A stretch of 64,000 nucleotides of DNA from Elusimicrobiota bacterium. Its GTDB lineage: Bacteria; Elusimicrobiota; Elusimicrobia; Elusimicrobiales; UBA9959. The DNA lies in NCBI GenBank assembly GCA_012517235.1, contig JAAYVI010000017.1:1-64000 (forward strand), read 5' to 3'. The notes under the pieces were generated by a model, which saw nothing but the letters and a program-made list of their open reading frames with translations, was not told where the DNA came from and made no database searches. Both the position numbers and the translations under genes were made by a program. Shown here one piece after another: positions 19,718 through 29,410 of this stretch. The first letter of the stretch is position 1, and every line of letters begins with the position of its first letter.

Positions 19718-20089
19718 GTGAAAAGTTTTTCTTTCGGCAAAAAGTATAAAATAAAAAGCCGAGGTTTGTTCGAATTGATTTTTGAAAAAGGAAAAAAAGA
19801 GGCCACTTCGGCCTTGATTTTGCGTTTTATAGACGCAAAATCTTTTCCGGAACTCAAGGATAAGGACGGGGTAAAACTCGGACTTATGGTTTCAAGGAAA
19901 ACCGGCTGCGCGCCAGTAAGGAATAGAGTAAAAAGACTATTGCGCGAAGCTTTTAGAAAAGAAAAAAGCGCCTTAAAGGAAGGCGTAAGATTGCTTCTTT
20001 ATCCCAAACCCGGATTCATTCCGGTCTGCGAGCGCCAGGCCGCTCAAGAGCTAAAAAAAATATTGGATAAAGCGAAGCTTCTAAAATGA
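19718..20089 (+). CDS. rnpA: Ribonuclease P protein component (GTG start)
   Basis: KLGLMVSRKTGCAPVRNRVKRLLREAFR; rpmH-rnpA-yidD-yidC context. Confidence 0.95.
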   Translation: MKSFSFGKKYKIKSRGLFELIFEKGKKEATSALILRFIDAKSFPELKDKDGVKLGLMVSRKTGCAPVRNRVKRLLREAFRKEKSALKEGVRLLLYPKPGFIPVCERQAAQELKKILDKAKLLK

Positions 20090-20298
20090 AAAAGACTGCG
20101 ATATCTTTTGTTTTCAACTTCTATAGGACTTTAAGGACGATTTTGGGATCCGGCGCATGTCCTCATACGCCCTCTTGTTCGGCTTATGCTCAAGAAGCTT
20201 TTTCAAAATATCCTTTTGTCCGCGCTTTTTTTCTTTCCGCAAAAAGGCTTTTACGCTGTCATCCCTTTTCCAAAGGCGGTTTCGACCCGGTTCCTTGA
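20086..20298 (+). CDS. yidD: Membrane protein insertion efficiency factor
   Basis: FYRTLRTILGSGACPHTPSCSAYAQEAFSKYPFVRAFFLSAKRLLRCHPFSKGGFDPVP. Confidence 0.96.
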   Translation: MKKTAISFVFNFYRTLRTILGSGACPHTPSCSAYAQEAFSKYPFVRAFFLSAKRLLRCHPFSKGGFDPVP

Positions 20299-20320
20299 GC
20301 CTCTTAAATAGGGAGGTTTA

Positions 20321-21865
20321 ATGAACAGAAATATGGTTTTGGCTATTTTATTGTCTTCGGCAATATATATAGTTTGGTTCGGATTCGTATCGCCGCCTCA
20401 GAAAACAGAAGTTAAAAATCAAGCGGAAAGCAAAGAAACTGCCGCTCATAAACCCGCGGAAACTTCTAATTCCGCCCGATTGGATATTAATTCCGTAAGC
20501 AAAAATCAAAAGAAAGGTTCCGCCATAACAATAAAATCCGAAAAAGCGGCTTTTTTAATAGAGCCTTTTTCGGCGGAAATAAACGATATAATATATTCCG
20601 GCCCGGTAAGCGAAATCAATCTTTCATTATCTCAAAATTCCGCTTTTCTTAGAACGCTTGAAAATTTGGATTGGAAAAAAGAAACGAACGATTCTTTATC
20701 CGCCGTATTTTCCGCTTCTCTATCAAAAGAAATAAAAGTAAAAAAAATATTTTCTTTTTCCAAAGAACAAGGGATAAACAAATTAGTTTTGGAATTTAAA
20801 AACAATTCTTCAAAAAAATTCTCAATACCTTCTTTTCCCATAGAATTAGGACCCGGTTTGGGAACGGCAAAAAGCGAAATGAAAGAAAATCCGGATAACT
20901 GTAAAGCCGATTATACTTATATGGAAGAAGGTAAAAAGCATCCTTCCGTTTCCCATATCAAAGAATCATACGAAAAAGGAGATTGGATTTGGGCCGGACT
21001 CAACAACAGATATTTTCTATTTGCGATTTTTAACGAAGGAGATTTAAAAGAAATTAAAACGGAAAAGAAAGAAATAGACGGGAAAAAATATCCTTTAATG
21101 TCGATATACTCCAAATCTTTTGACATAGCTCCCGGGGAAACAAAAAATATAATAATACCGTTCTATGCCGGAGCCAAAGATTACAAACTTTTAAAAAGTC
21201 TCGGCAAAGGTTTGGATAGGGCCGTAGATTTCGGTTTTTTCTCTCCGATATCCAAACTTGCCGATTCGGCTTTGCATTTTTTCCATTCCAAAACGGGTAA
21301 TTACGGCATAGCCATAATACTTCTTAGCATAACCATACAAATAATTATTTTCCCCTTGAGCATGAAATCTTATAAAGCTATGGCCGTTATGAAAAAACTC
21401 CAGCCCGAGATGCAGGCCCTTCAGGTAAAGTATAAAGACGATCCGAAAAGAATGAATACTGAGCTAATGGAACTTTATAAAAAATACGGCGCCAATCCTT
21501 TAAGCGGCTGCTGGCCTATGCTTTTACAAATACCGGTTTTTTTCGCTTTATATACCGCTTTGAGAAATTCATGGAATCTTCACGGAGCTTCTTTTGCTTT
21601 CTGGATAAAGGATTTATCCGCCAAAGATCCGTATTATGCTTTGCCGATACTAATGGGAGCTCTTATGTTTCTTCAGCAGCATATTTCTCCTCAAACGGGA
21701 GGAGATCCCGCCCAGGCCAAAATAATGAAATGGATGCCTCTGCTTTTTACTTTTATGTTTCTGTCTTTGCCGTCGGGATTGGTAATATATTGGATAATAA
21801 ACAGCTTTTTTAGCTTAGGGCAAACATTGTATTTAAAAAATTCCGAAGAAAACGGAAAAAATTAA
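20321..21865 (+). CDS. yidC: Membrane protein insertase YidC
   Basis: YidC periplasmic domain plus SMKSYKAMAVMKKLQPEMQALQVKYKDDPKRMNTELMELYKKYGANPLSGCWPMLLQIPVFFALY. Confidence 0.97.
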   Translation: MNRNMVLAILLSSAIYIVWFGFVSPPQKTEVKNQAESKETAAHKPAETSNSARLDINSVSKNQKKGSAITIKSEKAAFLIEPFSAEINDIIYSGPVSEINLSLSQNSAFLRTLENLDWKKETNDSLSAVFSASLSKEIKVKKIFSFSKEQGINKLVLEFKNNSSKKFSIPSFPIELGPGLGTAKSEMKENPDNCKADYTYMEEGKKHPSVSHIKESYEKGDWIWAGLNNRYFLFAIFNEGDLKEIKTEKKEIDGKKYPLMSIYSKSFDIAPGETKNIIIPFYAGAKDYKLLKSLGKGLDRAVDFGFFSPISKLADSALHFFHSKTGNYGIAIILLSITIQIIIFPLSMKSYKAMAVMKKLQPEMQALQVKYKDDPKRMNTELMELYKKYGANPLSGCWPMLLQIPVFFALYTALRNSWNLHGASFAFWIKDLSAKDPYYALPILMGALMFLQQHISPQTGGDPAQAKIMKWMPLLFTFMFLSLPSGLVIYWIINSFFSLGQTLYLKNSEENGKN

Positions 21866-21892
21866 TTTTAACATACATACAGGAGGGAAATT

Positions 21893-22648
21893 ATGAAAGA
21901 ATTAAAAGTGGAAGGCAAAACTGTCGCCGAAGCGGTTGAAAAAGCGATGAAAGAGTTAGAACTCAACAGACAGCAAATAGAAGTAGAGGTTGTGGAAGAA
22001 GGTAAAAAAGGACTTTTCGGAATAGGCGGTAAAAATGCCGTGGTAGTAGTAAGAGAAAAAAAATGGTCGGCTCAAAGCGAAAAAGAACAGAACCAGCATA
22101 AACCTGAAAAAAACTTTCAAAAAGAAAAAACAAAAACATATAAGTTCGATTTAAAAAGTCAGGAAATGAAATTTACTCCGACCGGCGACGACGTAAAAGA
22201 CGCGGAAAATCTGCTTTCTCAAATACTATCTTTATCGGGAATTTCTTTTAAACCCGGACAAAGCAGATTTGACGCGCAAACTAAAACGATATTCTTATCT
22301 TTTTCGACCGAGGATTCCGGATTATTTTTATTCGACGATGCCAAAGGGCTTTTTTCTCTTCAATACCTGATAAATTCCATAATCAATAAAGGAAGGCAGG
22401 AAAAAGTAACGGTAAGACTGGATACCGGAGATTTTTGGGCCAGAACGGAAGATCGTTTAAGAAGAGACGTGGAAAAAGCCGTTTCTACGGTAAAAAGATC
22501 CGGCAGACCTTACAGACTCAGACCTATGCCGAGTCAATTTAGAAAAGTCATACACGACCTGGTAAAAGAAAAATATCCGGATTTTCAAACCGTATCCGAA
22601 GGCGAAGATAAGTGGAGAAAAGTAGTAATAAAGCAGAATAAAAGATAA
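21893..22648 (+). CDS. jag: Jag/KhpB-type RNA-binding protein (Jag_N, KH, R3H)
   Basis: Jag_N-like MKELKVEGKTVAEAVEKAMKELELNRQQIEVEVVEEGKKGLFGIGGKNAVV; R3H RRDVEKAVSTVKRSGRPYRLRPMPSQFRKVIHDLV. Confidence 0.92.
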   Translation: MKELKVEGKTVAEAVEKAMKELELNRQQIEVEVVEEGKKGLFGIGGKNAVVVVREKKWSAQSEKEQNQHKPEKNFQKEKTKTYKFDLKSQEMKFTPTGDDVKDAENLLSQILSLSGISFKPGQSRFDAQTKTIFLSFSTEDSGLFLFDDAKGLFSLQYLINSIINKGRQEKVTVRLDTGDFWARTEDRLRRDVEKAVSTVKRSGRPYRLRPMPSQFRKVIHDLVKEKYPDFQTVSEGEDKWRKVVIKQNKR

Positions 22649-22663
22649 ATTCCCGGGATAAAT

Positions 22664-24037
22664 ATGCTTTTAAAAAATACGGAAGATCTAATAGTTTCTC
22701 TTTCTTCCGGTTTGGAAAAAAGCGCCGTGGCTTTAATCCGTTTCTCCGGCAAAGACTGCGTTAAAACGGTAAATTTTTTTTTAAATCCCAAAGTAGAAAA
22801 ATCTAAAATAGTACCGGGACAAATAAAAAAAGTAAAAATAATATCCGAGGAGGGGGAACTCATAGACAATGCTTTGGGAGTTTTTTATATTTCTCCAAAA
22901 AGCTATACCGGGCAAGATATGCTCGAATTATTTTGTCACGGCTCTCCTTATATAATTAAAAAAACTTTGTCTTTGGCTCATAAATACGGAGCCAGACAAG
23001 CTTTGCCGGGAGAGTTTACTTTTAGAGCCTATATAAACGGAAAATTAAATCTATCTCAAGCCGAAGCCGTAAACGATTTAATAAACAGCGAGACCGAAAA
23101 ACAGCATAAAGCCGCCATATCTCAGCTCAAAGGAGATTTATCGGAAAAAATAAAATCTTATAGAGAAAAGATAATATCTTTGTTGGCGGAACTTGAGGTT
23201 AGAATCGACGACACATACGAAGAGGTATCGGATTTGGATAAAAAAAGTTACTTGGCAAGGCTTGAAGAATTAAAACAAGACATATCCAGATCCGCGTCTT
23301 CTTTTGAAAAAGGAAATCTTATCAAAAAAGGGGTAAATACGGTAATATGCGGTCTTCCAAACTGCGGGAAATCTTCTCTTTTAAACCGTTTGGCCGGATA
23401 CGAAAGAGCGATAGTTTCTCCGATAGCCGGTACTACGAGAGACGTAGTAGAAGAGACGGCGGAAATAGCGGGATATAAATTTTCATTTTCGGATACCGCC
23501 GGATTAAATAAAAATGCCAAAGACGAAGTCGAAAAAGAAGGAATAAAACGAAGCGAAAAAGCCGTAAAAAAAGCGGATATCGTAATATTCGTAAGAGATT
23601 TGTCTCAAAAAGAAAGCAAAGAAGAAAAGGAAGCTTTCGAATTCGTGACGGCGTTAAAATCGGATACCGCAAAATTAATAGAAGCTTTTTCAAAATCGGA
23701 TTTGCCAAAAGCGAGAGAACCAAAAACCGGTTTTCCGGTATTTTCTTCTTTAACAGGGGAAGGAATAGAAAGATTAAAAGATATTTTGGCGGATTTTTGC
23801 GCCGACGGTAATTTTTCATACTCAAGCGCAGTAACCTCTTTGAGACATTACGAATCTTTATCGGAAGCTTTATGCGCCGTTGAAAAGGCTTATGAAAACG
23901 CTTTTAAGAACGGACCTATGGAAATTACGGCCGAAAACTTAAGACAATCTCTTTCTTCCATAGGCGAAATAGCCGGCGAGACGGTCCCCGAAGATATTTT
24001 GGCCGAAATATTTTCAAATTTCTGCGTAGGCAAATAA
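22664..24037 (+). CDS. mnmE: tRNA modification GTPase MnmE
   Basis: VICGLPNCGKSSLLNRLAGYERAIVSPIAGTTRDVVEE, C-terminal FSNFCVGK. Confidence 0.97.
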   Translation: MLLKNTEDLIVSLSSGLEKSAVALIRFSGKDCVKTVNFFLNPKVEKSKIVPGQIKKVKIISEEGELIDNALGVFYISPKSYTGQDMLELFCHGSPYIIKKTLSLAHKYGARQALPGEFTFRAYINGKLNLSQAEAVNDLINSETEKQHKAAISQLKGDLSEKIKSYREKIISLLAELEVRIDDTYEEVSDLDKKSYLARLEELKQDISRSASSFEKGNLIKKGVNTVICGLPNCGKSSLLNRLAGYERAIVSPIAGTTRDVVEETAEIAGYKFSFSDTAGLNKNAKDEVEKEGIKRSEKAVKKADIVIFVRDLSQKESKEEKEAFEFVTALKSDTAKLIEAFSKSDLPKAREPKTGFPVFSSLTGEGIERLKDILADFCADGNFSYSSAVTSLRHYESLSEALCAVEKAYENAFKNGPMEITAENLRQSLSSIGEIAGETVPEDILAEIFSNFCVGK

Positions 24038-24038
24038 A

Positions 24039-24776
24039 ATGATATGGGATTTTTTTAAAAATACTTTATTTTCTCCTTCAAAAGCCGGAGAAAAAATAGA
24101 TTCTATTAAGATACTTTTCGCTCTAATTTTATTTTTAGCCGGAATTACGGCGGAATCCGCATCTCTTTTTTTAACTCCTTCGTCAATGTTAAAAGAAGCA
24201 TATTCGTCGAGTATTTCTTATTTTTCCGCGGCGCATTTTTTCTTTTTATCTTTCATATCCAAATTTATTTCTACGGCTTTTTTTATTCCGGCTTTTCTTT
24301 CTTTGATGTTTTTTTTCTCAAAATCATCTCTTAAAAAAATTATTATTTTTACTTTTTTATCGGCATCCGCGGCTATCTTTCTATTATCTTTTCCTTCTTT
24401 TTACACGGCGGCTTTTTCTTTAATTTTCATATCCGGAATTCTTTTTTTTATCATACGAAACAAAGTTTCTTTTTTGATCGATATTTTTAAAATTTATTCA
24501 TTATCGTCTTTTATTACGTCGGCATATATTTTTTTGTGGGGGATATCAGTATTATTATCAAGCGTAAGAATGATGGAATCGTCTCAAATAATTTGGGCCA
24601 TATGGACGGCGATATTTTTTTCTTCCGCTTGTTCTTCAAGATTTAAGATAAGCATACCTAAAGTATTCGCTTCTTTGATATTTGCGTCTCTATATATCAT
24701 TTTCATTGTCTATATGCTTAAAACTTCCGATATTATAAATTCGCAAATATTTGAAATATTAATCATGCAGGGTTAA
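24039..24776 (+). CDS. Hypothetical multi-pass membrane protein (possibly Yip1-like)
   Basis: Multiple hydrophobic segments; tightly spaced between mnmE and mnmG. Confidence 0.7.
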   Translation: MIWDFFKNTLFSPSKAGEKIDSIKILFALILFLAGITAESASLFLTPSSMLKEAYSSSISYFSAAHFFFLSFISKFISTAFFIPAFLSLMFFFSKSSLKKIIIFTFLSASAAIFLLSFPSFYTAAFSLIFISGILFFIIRNKVSFLIDIFKIYSLSSFITSAYIFLWGISVLLSSVRMMESSQIIWAIWTAIFFSSACSSRFKISIPKVFASLIFASLYIIFIVYMLKTSDIINSQIFEILIMQG

Positions 24777-26555
24777 ATGAACAAATTTATATATCCTCAA
24801 AAATACGACATAACGGTCATCGGCGCGGGGCATGCCGGCTGCGAAGCCGCTTTAATATGTTCCAAATTAGGTTTGCAAACAATTCTGATAACCCAAAATT
24901 TAGATACGATAGCCCAGATGTCCTGTAATCCTTCCATAGGAGGAGTGGGGAAAGGGCAAATAGTAAAAGAAATAGACGCTTTAGGCGGAATAATGGGAAT
25001 AAATACGGACAAATCCGCTCTTAACTATCATATGCTAAATACCTCCAGAGGTCCCGCCGTAAGGTCTCCGAGAGCGCAATGCGACAAAAAACTCTACCAC
25101 TTAAATATGAAATTTGCTCTGGAAGAAGCCGAGAATTTAAGAATAATTCAAGACGAAGCGCAAGAACTTTGGCTGGAAGGCTCTTGCTTAAAAGGGATTA
25201 AAAGCGCAAGAAACGTATTTTACGAATCCAAAGCCGTAATAATAACTTCCGGAACTTTTTTAAAAGGCATAATTCACATAGGACATTTCAGTTTTCCCGG
25301 GGGAAGATATAACGATCCGCCGTCTTCTTCTCTTTCCGATTCCATATCGCAAGCCGGAGTTAAAAGAGGAAGACTTAAAACCGGAACTCCTATGAGACTT
25401 AACGGAAGAACCATAGATTTCTCTCTTTGCGAAAAACAAGCGCCCGATTCTCCGGCAGAACCTTTTTCCGTATTTACCGACAAAGAAAAACTTAATTCGA
25501 GAATTTTTTTACCTTGCTGGATAACAAGAACCGAAAAGGAAACCGCGGAAATAATTTCAAAAAATCTCTCTTCCGGAGCTTTATACGGAGGAAAAATCAG
25601 TTCTTTAGGACCCAGATATTGTCCGTCCATAGAAGACAAAATAGTCAAATTTCCTCATCATGAAACCCATCATATTTTTCTCGAACCGGAAGGATTTCAA
25701 ACGCTCGAATATTATGTAAACGGACTGTCTACGAGTTTAAGCGAAGAGACTCAGACTCTTATCGTAAAAAGCATACCGGCTTTAAAAAACGCTCAAATAA
25801 TACGTCCGGGATACGCCATAGAATACGACTATTTTGATCCTCAAAATCTTGACTTTACTCTGGAGTCTAAAATAATTCCAGGTCTTTATTTGGCGGGACA
25901 GGTCAACGGAACTACCGGATACGAAGAAGCCGCCGCCCAAGGACTTATGGCCGGGATAAACGCATGCCTTAAAATAAAAAGAGAAGAACCCTTGATACTT
26001 AAGCGCCACGAGGCTTACATAGGAGTTATGATAGACGATTTAATTACAAAAGGAGTAGACGAACCTTACAGAATGTTTACGTCCAGAGCCGAACACAGAC
26101 TTATGATGAGACAAGATAATGCCGACATAAGGCTGTCGGAGATAGCGTTTAAGATAGGCGCTTTGCATAAGAATCTCTACTCTTCTTTCAAAGCCTATTT
26201 GAAAGTTTACGAAGAGGCGTCTAAAAACAAAAAAAATATAAAAGAAATTTTAGGGCCGTGGCGCGCGGAAAACGCTTATTTGGCGGCAAAAAACGACGCC
26301 GAATATTGCGCATACATAGAAAGAAGCAAAAAAGAAATAGAAAAAGCAAAAGTTTTGGAAAAAGTATCGATACCTCATGATTTTGATTACGGAAAAATCA
26401 AAGAACTTTCAAACGAAGCGAAACAAAAACTTTCCAGGTTAAAACCGAAAAACTTGTCGGACGCTTCGAGAATACCGGGCCTTACTTTGGCGGAAATACA
26501 GTTTTTATGGGTTATAATAAATAAGAAAAGAGGAGCGGATGAAAAAGGAAATTGA
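24777..26555 (+). CDS. mnmG: tRNA uridine 5-carboxymethylaminomethyl modification enzyme MnmG
   Basis: ITVIGAGHAGCEAALICSKLG, CNPSIGGVGKGQIVKEIDALGG, GQVNGTTGYEEAAAQGLMAG. Confidence 0.97.
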   Translation: MNKFIYPQKYDITVIGAGHAGCEAALICSKLGLQTILITQNLDTIAQMSCNPSIGGVGKGQIVKEIDALGGIMGINTDKSALNYHMLNTSRGPAVRSPRAQCDKKLYHLNMKFALEEAENLRIIQDEAQELWLEGSCLKGIKSARNVFYESKAVIITSGTFLKGIIHIGHFSFPGGRYNDPPSSSLSDSISQAGVKRGRLKTGTPMRLNGRTIDFSLCEKQAPDSPAEPFSVFTDKEKLNSRIFLPCWITRTEKETAEIISKNLSSGALYGGKISSLGPRYCPSIEDKIVKFPHHETHHIFLEPEGFQTLEYYVNGLSTSLSEETQTLIVKSIPALKNAQIIRPGYAIEYDYFDPQNLDFTLESKIIPGLYLAGQVNGTTGYEEAAAQGLMAGINACLKIKREEPLILKRHEAYIGVMIDDLITKGVDEPYRMFTSRAEHRLMMRQDNADIRLSEIAFKIGALHKNLYSSFKAYLKVYEEASKNKKNIKEILGPWRAENAYLAAKNDAEYCAYIERSKKEIEKAKVLEKVSIPHDFDYGKIKELSNEAKQKLSRLKPKNLSDASRIPGLTLAEIQFLWVIINKKRGADEKGN

Positions 26556-27162
26556 AGAAATATCCAAAGAACTATCTCTGTCTATAAACGAAGAACAGGC
26601 CGCAAAACTCGAATTTTTCGCCGATTTAATTTTACATAAAAACGAAGAGATAAATCTTATTTCAAGAAAAGACACGGAAAATATATGGACCCGCCACATA
26701 GGCGATTCCTTGGCTTTTTATCCTTTGTTGAAAAAATTGAATTTGCACAAAGAAGGGCTTAAAATAGCCGACATAGGAGCGGGAGGAGGATTTCCGTCTT
26801 TGCCTTTGGCCGTAATTCTTGAAAATTATTTTTTTTCTTTATACGAATCTTCTCTTAGAAAATACGAATTTTTAGTTTGGACCGCCATGGAACTTAAATT
26901 ATCTAACGTTTCGGTTTTTAGAAAAAGAATAGAGAAAAAAGACAGAGGGGAGTTCGATATTTGTCTTGAAAGAGCGGCTGGAGAACCTTTTGAAATAATA
27001 CCTTTATGCAAAAACTTATGCCGAAGCGGGGGAAACGCCGTAATATGGCAATATGAGAGAAATATCGCAAAAATAGAAAAGACAAATCCGCCGTACTTTA
27101 TATATAATTATTCTGTAGGCGGAGAAGCCGGAAAAGTTTTGCTTGTTTTTAGGAGGTCTTAA
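26539..27162 (+). CDS. rsmG: 16S rRNA (guanine527-N7)-methyltransferase
   Basis: RHIGDSLAFYPLL, IADIGAGGGFPSLPLAVIL; follows mnmG. Confidence 0.94.
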   Translation: MKKEIEEISKELSLSINEEQAAKLEFFADLILHKNEEINLISRKDTENIWTRHIGDSLAFYPLLKKLNLHKEGLKIADIGAGGGFPSLPLAVILENYFFSLYESSLRKYEFLVWTAMELKLSNVSVFRKRIEKKDRGEFDICLERAAGEPFEIIPLCKNLCRSGGNAVIWQYERNIAKIEKTNPPYFIYNYSVGGEAGKVLLVFRRS

Positions 27163-27683
27163 TGCATGTTTTTAACTATTTTTTTACTCCTTTCGCCTTA
27201 ATATCGGTATTTTTTGCGATTTACTTTTCTTCTCCGGAACCGGCCGAGACAAAGATAACTTTGGGAATAATATTTTTTCTTTTCGCCGTAAACTTTTACA
27301 TATCCAAAAAAATATACAGTTTTTTCAGATATATGCAGAAAATAAGAATTGCTTTGGTGGTTTTCAATACTTTGGGCATATCCGCTATCTTTTATTTTCT
27401 ATCCGCTTATTGGGCTCCGATATGGCTTCTTTTCGTAATACCTCCGGCTGCGGCTTCTTTGTTTTTAAGAAAAATCGGTACTTTTCTTATTTCTTTTTTT
27501 TCGGCCTTATGCATGCTTGGGATATATATTTTGAGAAGTAAAATATTGGAAACAGAATTCTCGGTTCAGCTTTGGGCCATGGCATCATGTCATGCCTTAT
27601 TTATAATAATATTTTCGATGTTTATAAATTTTATGTCCGAAACTATGACCAGGATGAGAGATTCCTCGCGTCTTTCGTCTTAA
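27162..27683 (+). CDS. Hypothetical membrane protein
   Basis: Several hydrophobic segments; start overlaps the rsmG stop. Confidence 0.65.
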   Translation: MHVFNYFFTPFALISVFFAIYFSSPEPAETKITLGIIFFLFAVNFYISKKIYSFFRYMQKIRIALVVFNTLGISAIFYFLSAYWAPIWLLFVIPPAAASLFLRKIGTFLISFFSALCMLGIYILRSKILETEFSVQLWAMASCHALFIIIFSMFINFMSETMTRMRDSSRLSS

Positions 27684-27700
27684 AGGAGAAAAAGTCCTGA

Positions 27701-28801
27701 ATGGACATACTTCACAAACTAAGAGTAATATTCTGGTTTTTGGTTGCGGGATTATGGGGACTTTTTTTATATCAATATATAAGCGAAGACCTTAACTCTC
27801 TTCCGAAAATAAAGCTTTCTCAAAATCCTTTTTATTCGTCCAAAACCAAAACCGCCGTGGAAAGGAAATATATTCCGCCAAAACCGCAAGAAACCGAAAC
27901 TCGCGCAAAAGAAATTCAAGAAACCTTTTCTCAAAAAATATCCTCTCAAACCGCCAGAATTTTAATCGACGCAAAAGATATAAAAGATATTCCGGACATG
28001 CACCTAAAAAATATACAAGAAGAACAAGTTTCGCCGAAAAGCTATTATAATAAGTCCGACACCCCGCAACCCATAGAAGGATTTGCCTTTGTTCAAACGG
28101 ATCATTTTTTTATTTACCAGGAAGGCGATACGGTAGACGAAAATATAGTAAAAGATTTGGAAAATCTTCACGGAAATATAATCTTGGACCTCATAGCTTT
28201 TTCTCCCTGGCAAAGAGAAAATAAAGTCCATATATATTTCTCCAAAAATCCCGCCACATATCAGAAATTAACCGGCAGACCGGCATGGTCCGGCGGCGCG
28301 GCAAATATGGCCGAGAAAAAAATTTATTTATACGAAAGCGAAGAAGCTTTCGGGATATTGGCGCACGAGTTGACTCATATCTATTTTGACAGTTTTTTTG
28401 AAAATTCTCCCAGCCCTCTCTGGCTAAGCGAAGGAATGGCCGTATACATACAAGTGGAAAGAGCGGGATCTTATCCGAGATGGCTTAAGGAAAATTTAGA
28501 ACTTTTAAAGAACGGGGGAGGATACAAAGTATCGGACATAGTAAAAATAGAAACTCTCGAAGGAGCCGACGATAAAAGCGTAAAACTTTGGTACGCGCAA
28601 AGCTACAGTTTAGTTTTATTTTTAATGAGAGCCAAAAGAGGAGACGCTTTCTATCAATTCTGCAAATATATAAAGCAAGGAGAAAATGTTTCGCTGGCTT
28701 TATATAAAGCATACGGTTCTCCTTATAATAAACTTTCTTCTCTGGAAGTCGTATGGCGTTACGATTTAAAAACAGGGAAACTTTCTCAGCTAAATCAATA
28801 A
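27701..28801 (+). CDS. Membrane-anchored peptidase MA-like zinc metallopeptidase
   Basis: N-terminal TM; GILAHELTHIYFDSFFENSPSPLWLSEGMAVYIQ (HExxH plus downstream EG). Confidence 0.75.
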   Translation: MDILHKLRVIFWFLVAGLWGLFLYQYISEDLNSLPKIKLSQNPFYSSKTKTAVERKYIPPKPQETETRAKEIQETFSQKISSQTARILIDAKDIKDIPDMHLKNIQEEQVSPKSYYNKSDTPQPIEGFAFVQTDHFFIYQEGDTVDENIVKDLENLHGNIILDLIAFSPWQRENKVHIYFSKNPATYQKLTGRPAWSGGAANMAEKKIYLYESEEAFGILAHELTHIYFDSFFENSPSPLWLSEGMAVYIQVERAGSYPRWLKENLELLKNGGGYKVSDIVKIETLEGADDKSVKLWYAQSYSLVLFLMRAKRGDAFYQFCKYIKQGENVSLALYKAYGSPYNKLSSLEVVWRYDLKTGKLSQLNQ

Positions 28802-28876
28802 AATATTGTATTCGTATATAATCAAAAATTTCAAAGAAATTATTTTATTTTCCGTATCTATTTTACATACAAAGTC

Positions 28877-28905
28877 TTGACAAAAATCAAAATATGGTTT
28901 ATACT
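28877..28905 (+). promoter_or_regulatory. Consensus-like sigma70 promoter for mraZ
   Basis: TTGACA (28877-28882), 17-bp spacer, TATACT (28900-28905). Confidence 0.85.
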
Positions 28906-28915
28906 TATTTCAATG

Positions 28916-28958
28916 TGGTGGAAAGTGGTTTAAAATGGTTTAAACTGGATTAAGGTGA
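28916..28958 (+). promoter_or_regulatory. MraZ operator: TGG repeats at 10-bp spacing
   Basis: TGGTGgaaag TGGTTtaaaa TGGTTtaaac TGGATtaagg TGaac at 28916, 28926, 28936, 28946 and a weak fifth at 28956, directly before mraZ. Confidence 0.85.
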
Positions 28959-28960
28959 AC

Positions 28961-29410
28961 ATGAGCGCTTTTTACGGAGAATATAAATTCGCGATGGATC
29001 CTAAAAACAGGATCTTTGTTCCCTCTAAATTTAGAGAAGCCCTAAAAGAAGAAAAGAAAGATTTTTTTATGATAACAAAAGGCATGGACAATTGCCTCTA
29101 TATGTTTCTTCCTTCGAAATGGGAAGATTTGATTAAAAATAATATGGAAATATTTAAATCCGAAAATAAAGAAGAAGAAAGGGCTTTTAAAAGATTTTTT
29201 TTCTCAAACGCTTACGACTGCAGATTGGACGAACAGGGAAGAATATTATTGGGACAAAGCCACAGAGAATATGCCGGACTAAAAAAAGAAATAATGATAA
29301 TAGGCGCCGGCAATAAGGCGGAAATATGGGATGCCTCCAGCTGGAAAAAATACGACGAAACAAAAATGAAAAAAGCCTTTGCAAAGTTTTCGAAAATTCT
29401 GGACATATGA
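28961..29410 (+). CDS. mraZ: Transcriptional regulator MraZ
   Basis: MSAFYGEYKFAMDPKNRIFVPSKFRE, YDCRLDEQGRILL; first gene of the dcw cluster. Confidence 0.95.
   Translation: MSAFYGEYKFAMDPKNRIFVPSKFREALKEEKKDFFMITKGMDNCLYMFLPSKWEDLIKNNMEIFKSENKEEERAFKRFFFSNAYDCRLDEQGRILLGQSHREYAGLKKEIMIIGAGNKAEIWDASSWKKYDETKMKKAFAKFSKILDI

Noticed and set aside
19718-19720. Concern that rnpA lacks a start codon
   Set aside because: GTG at 19718-19720 is an ordinary alternative start.
28802-28860. AATTTC-aaa-GAAATT hairpin after the MA-like peptidase, considered as a terminator
   Set aside because: AT-only short stem with a poor T tract; not convincing.
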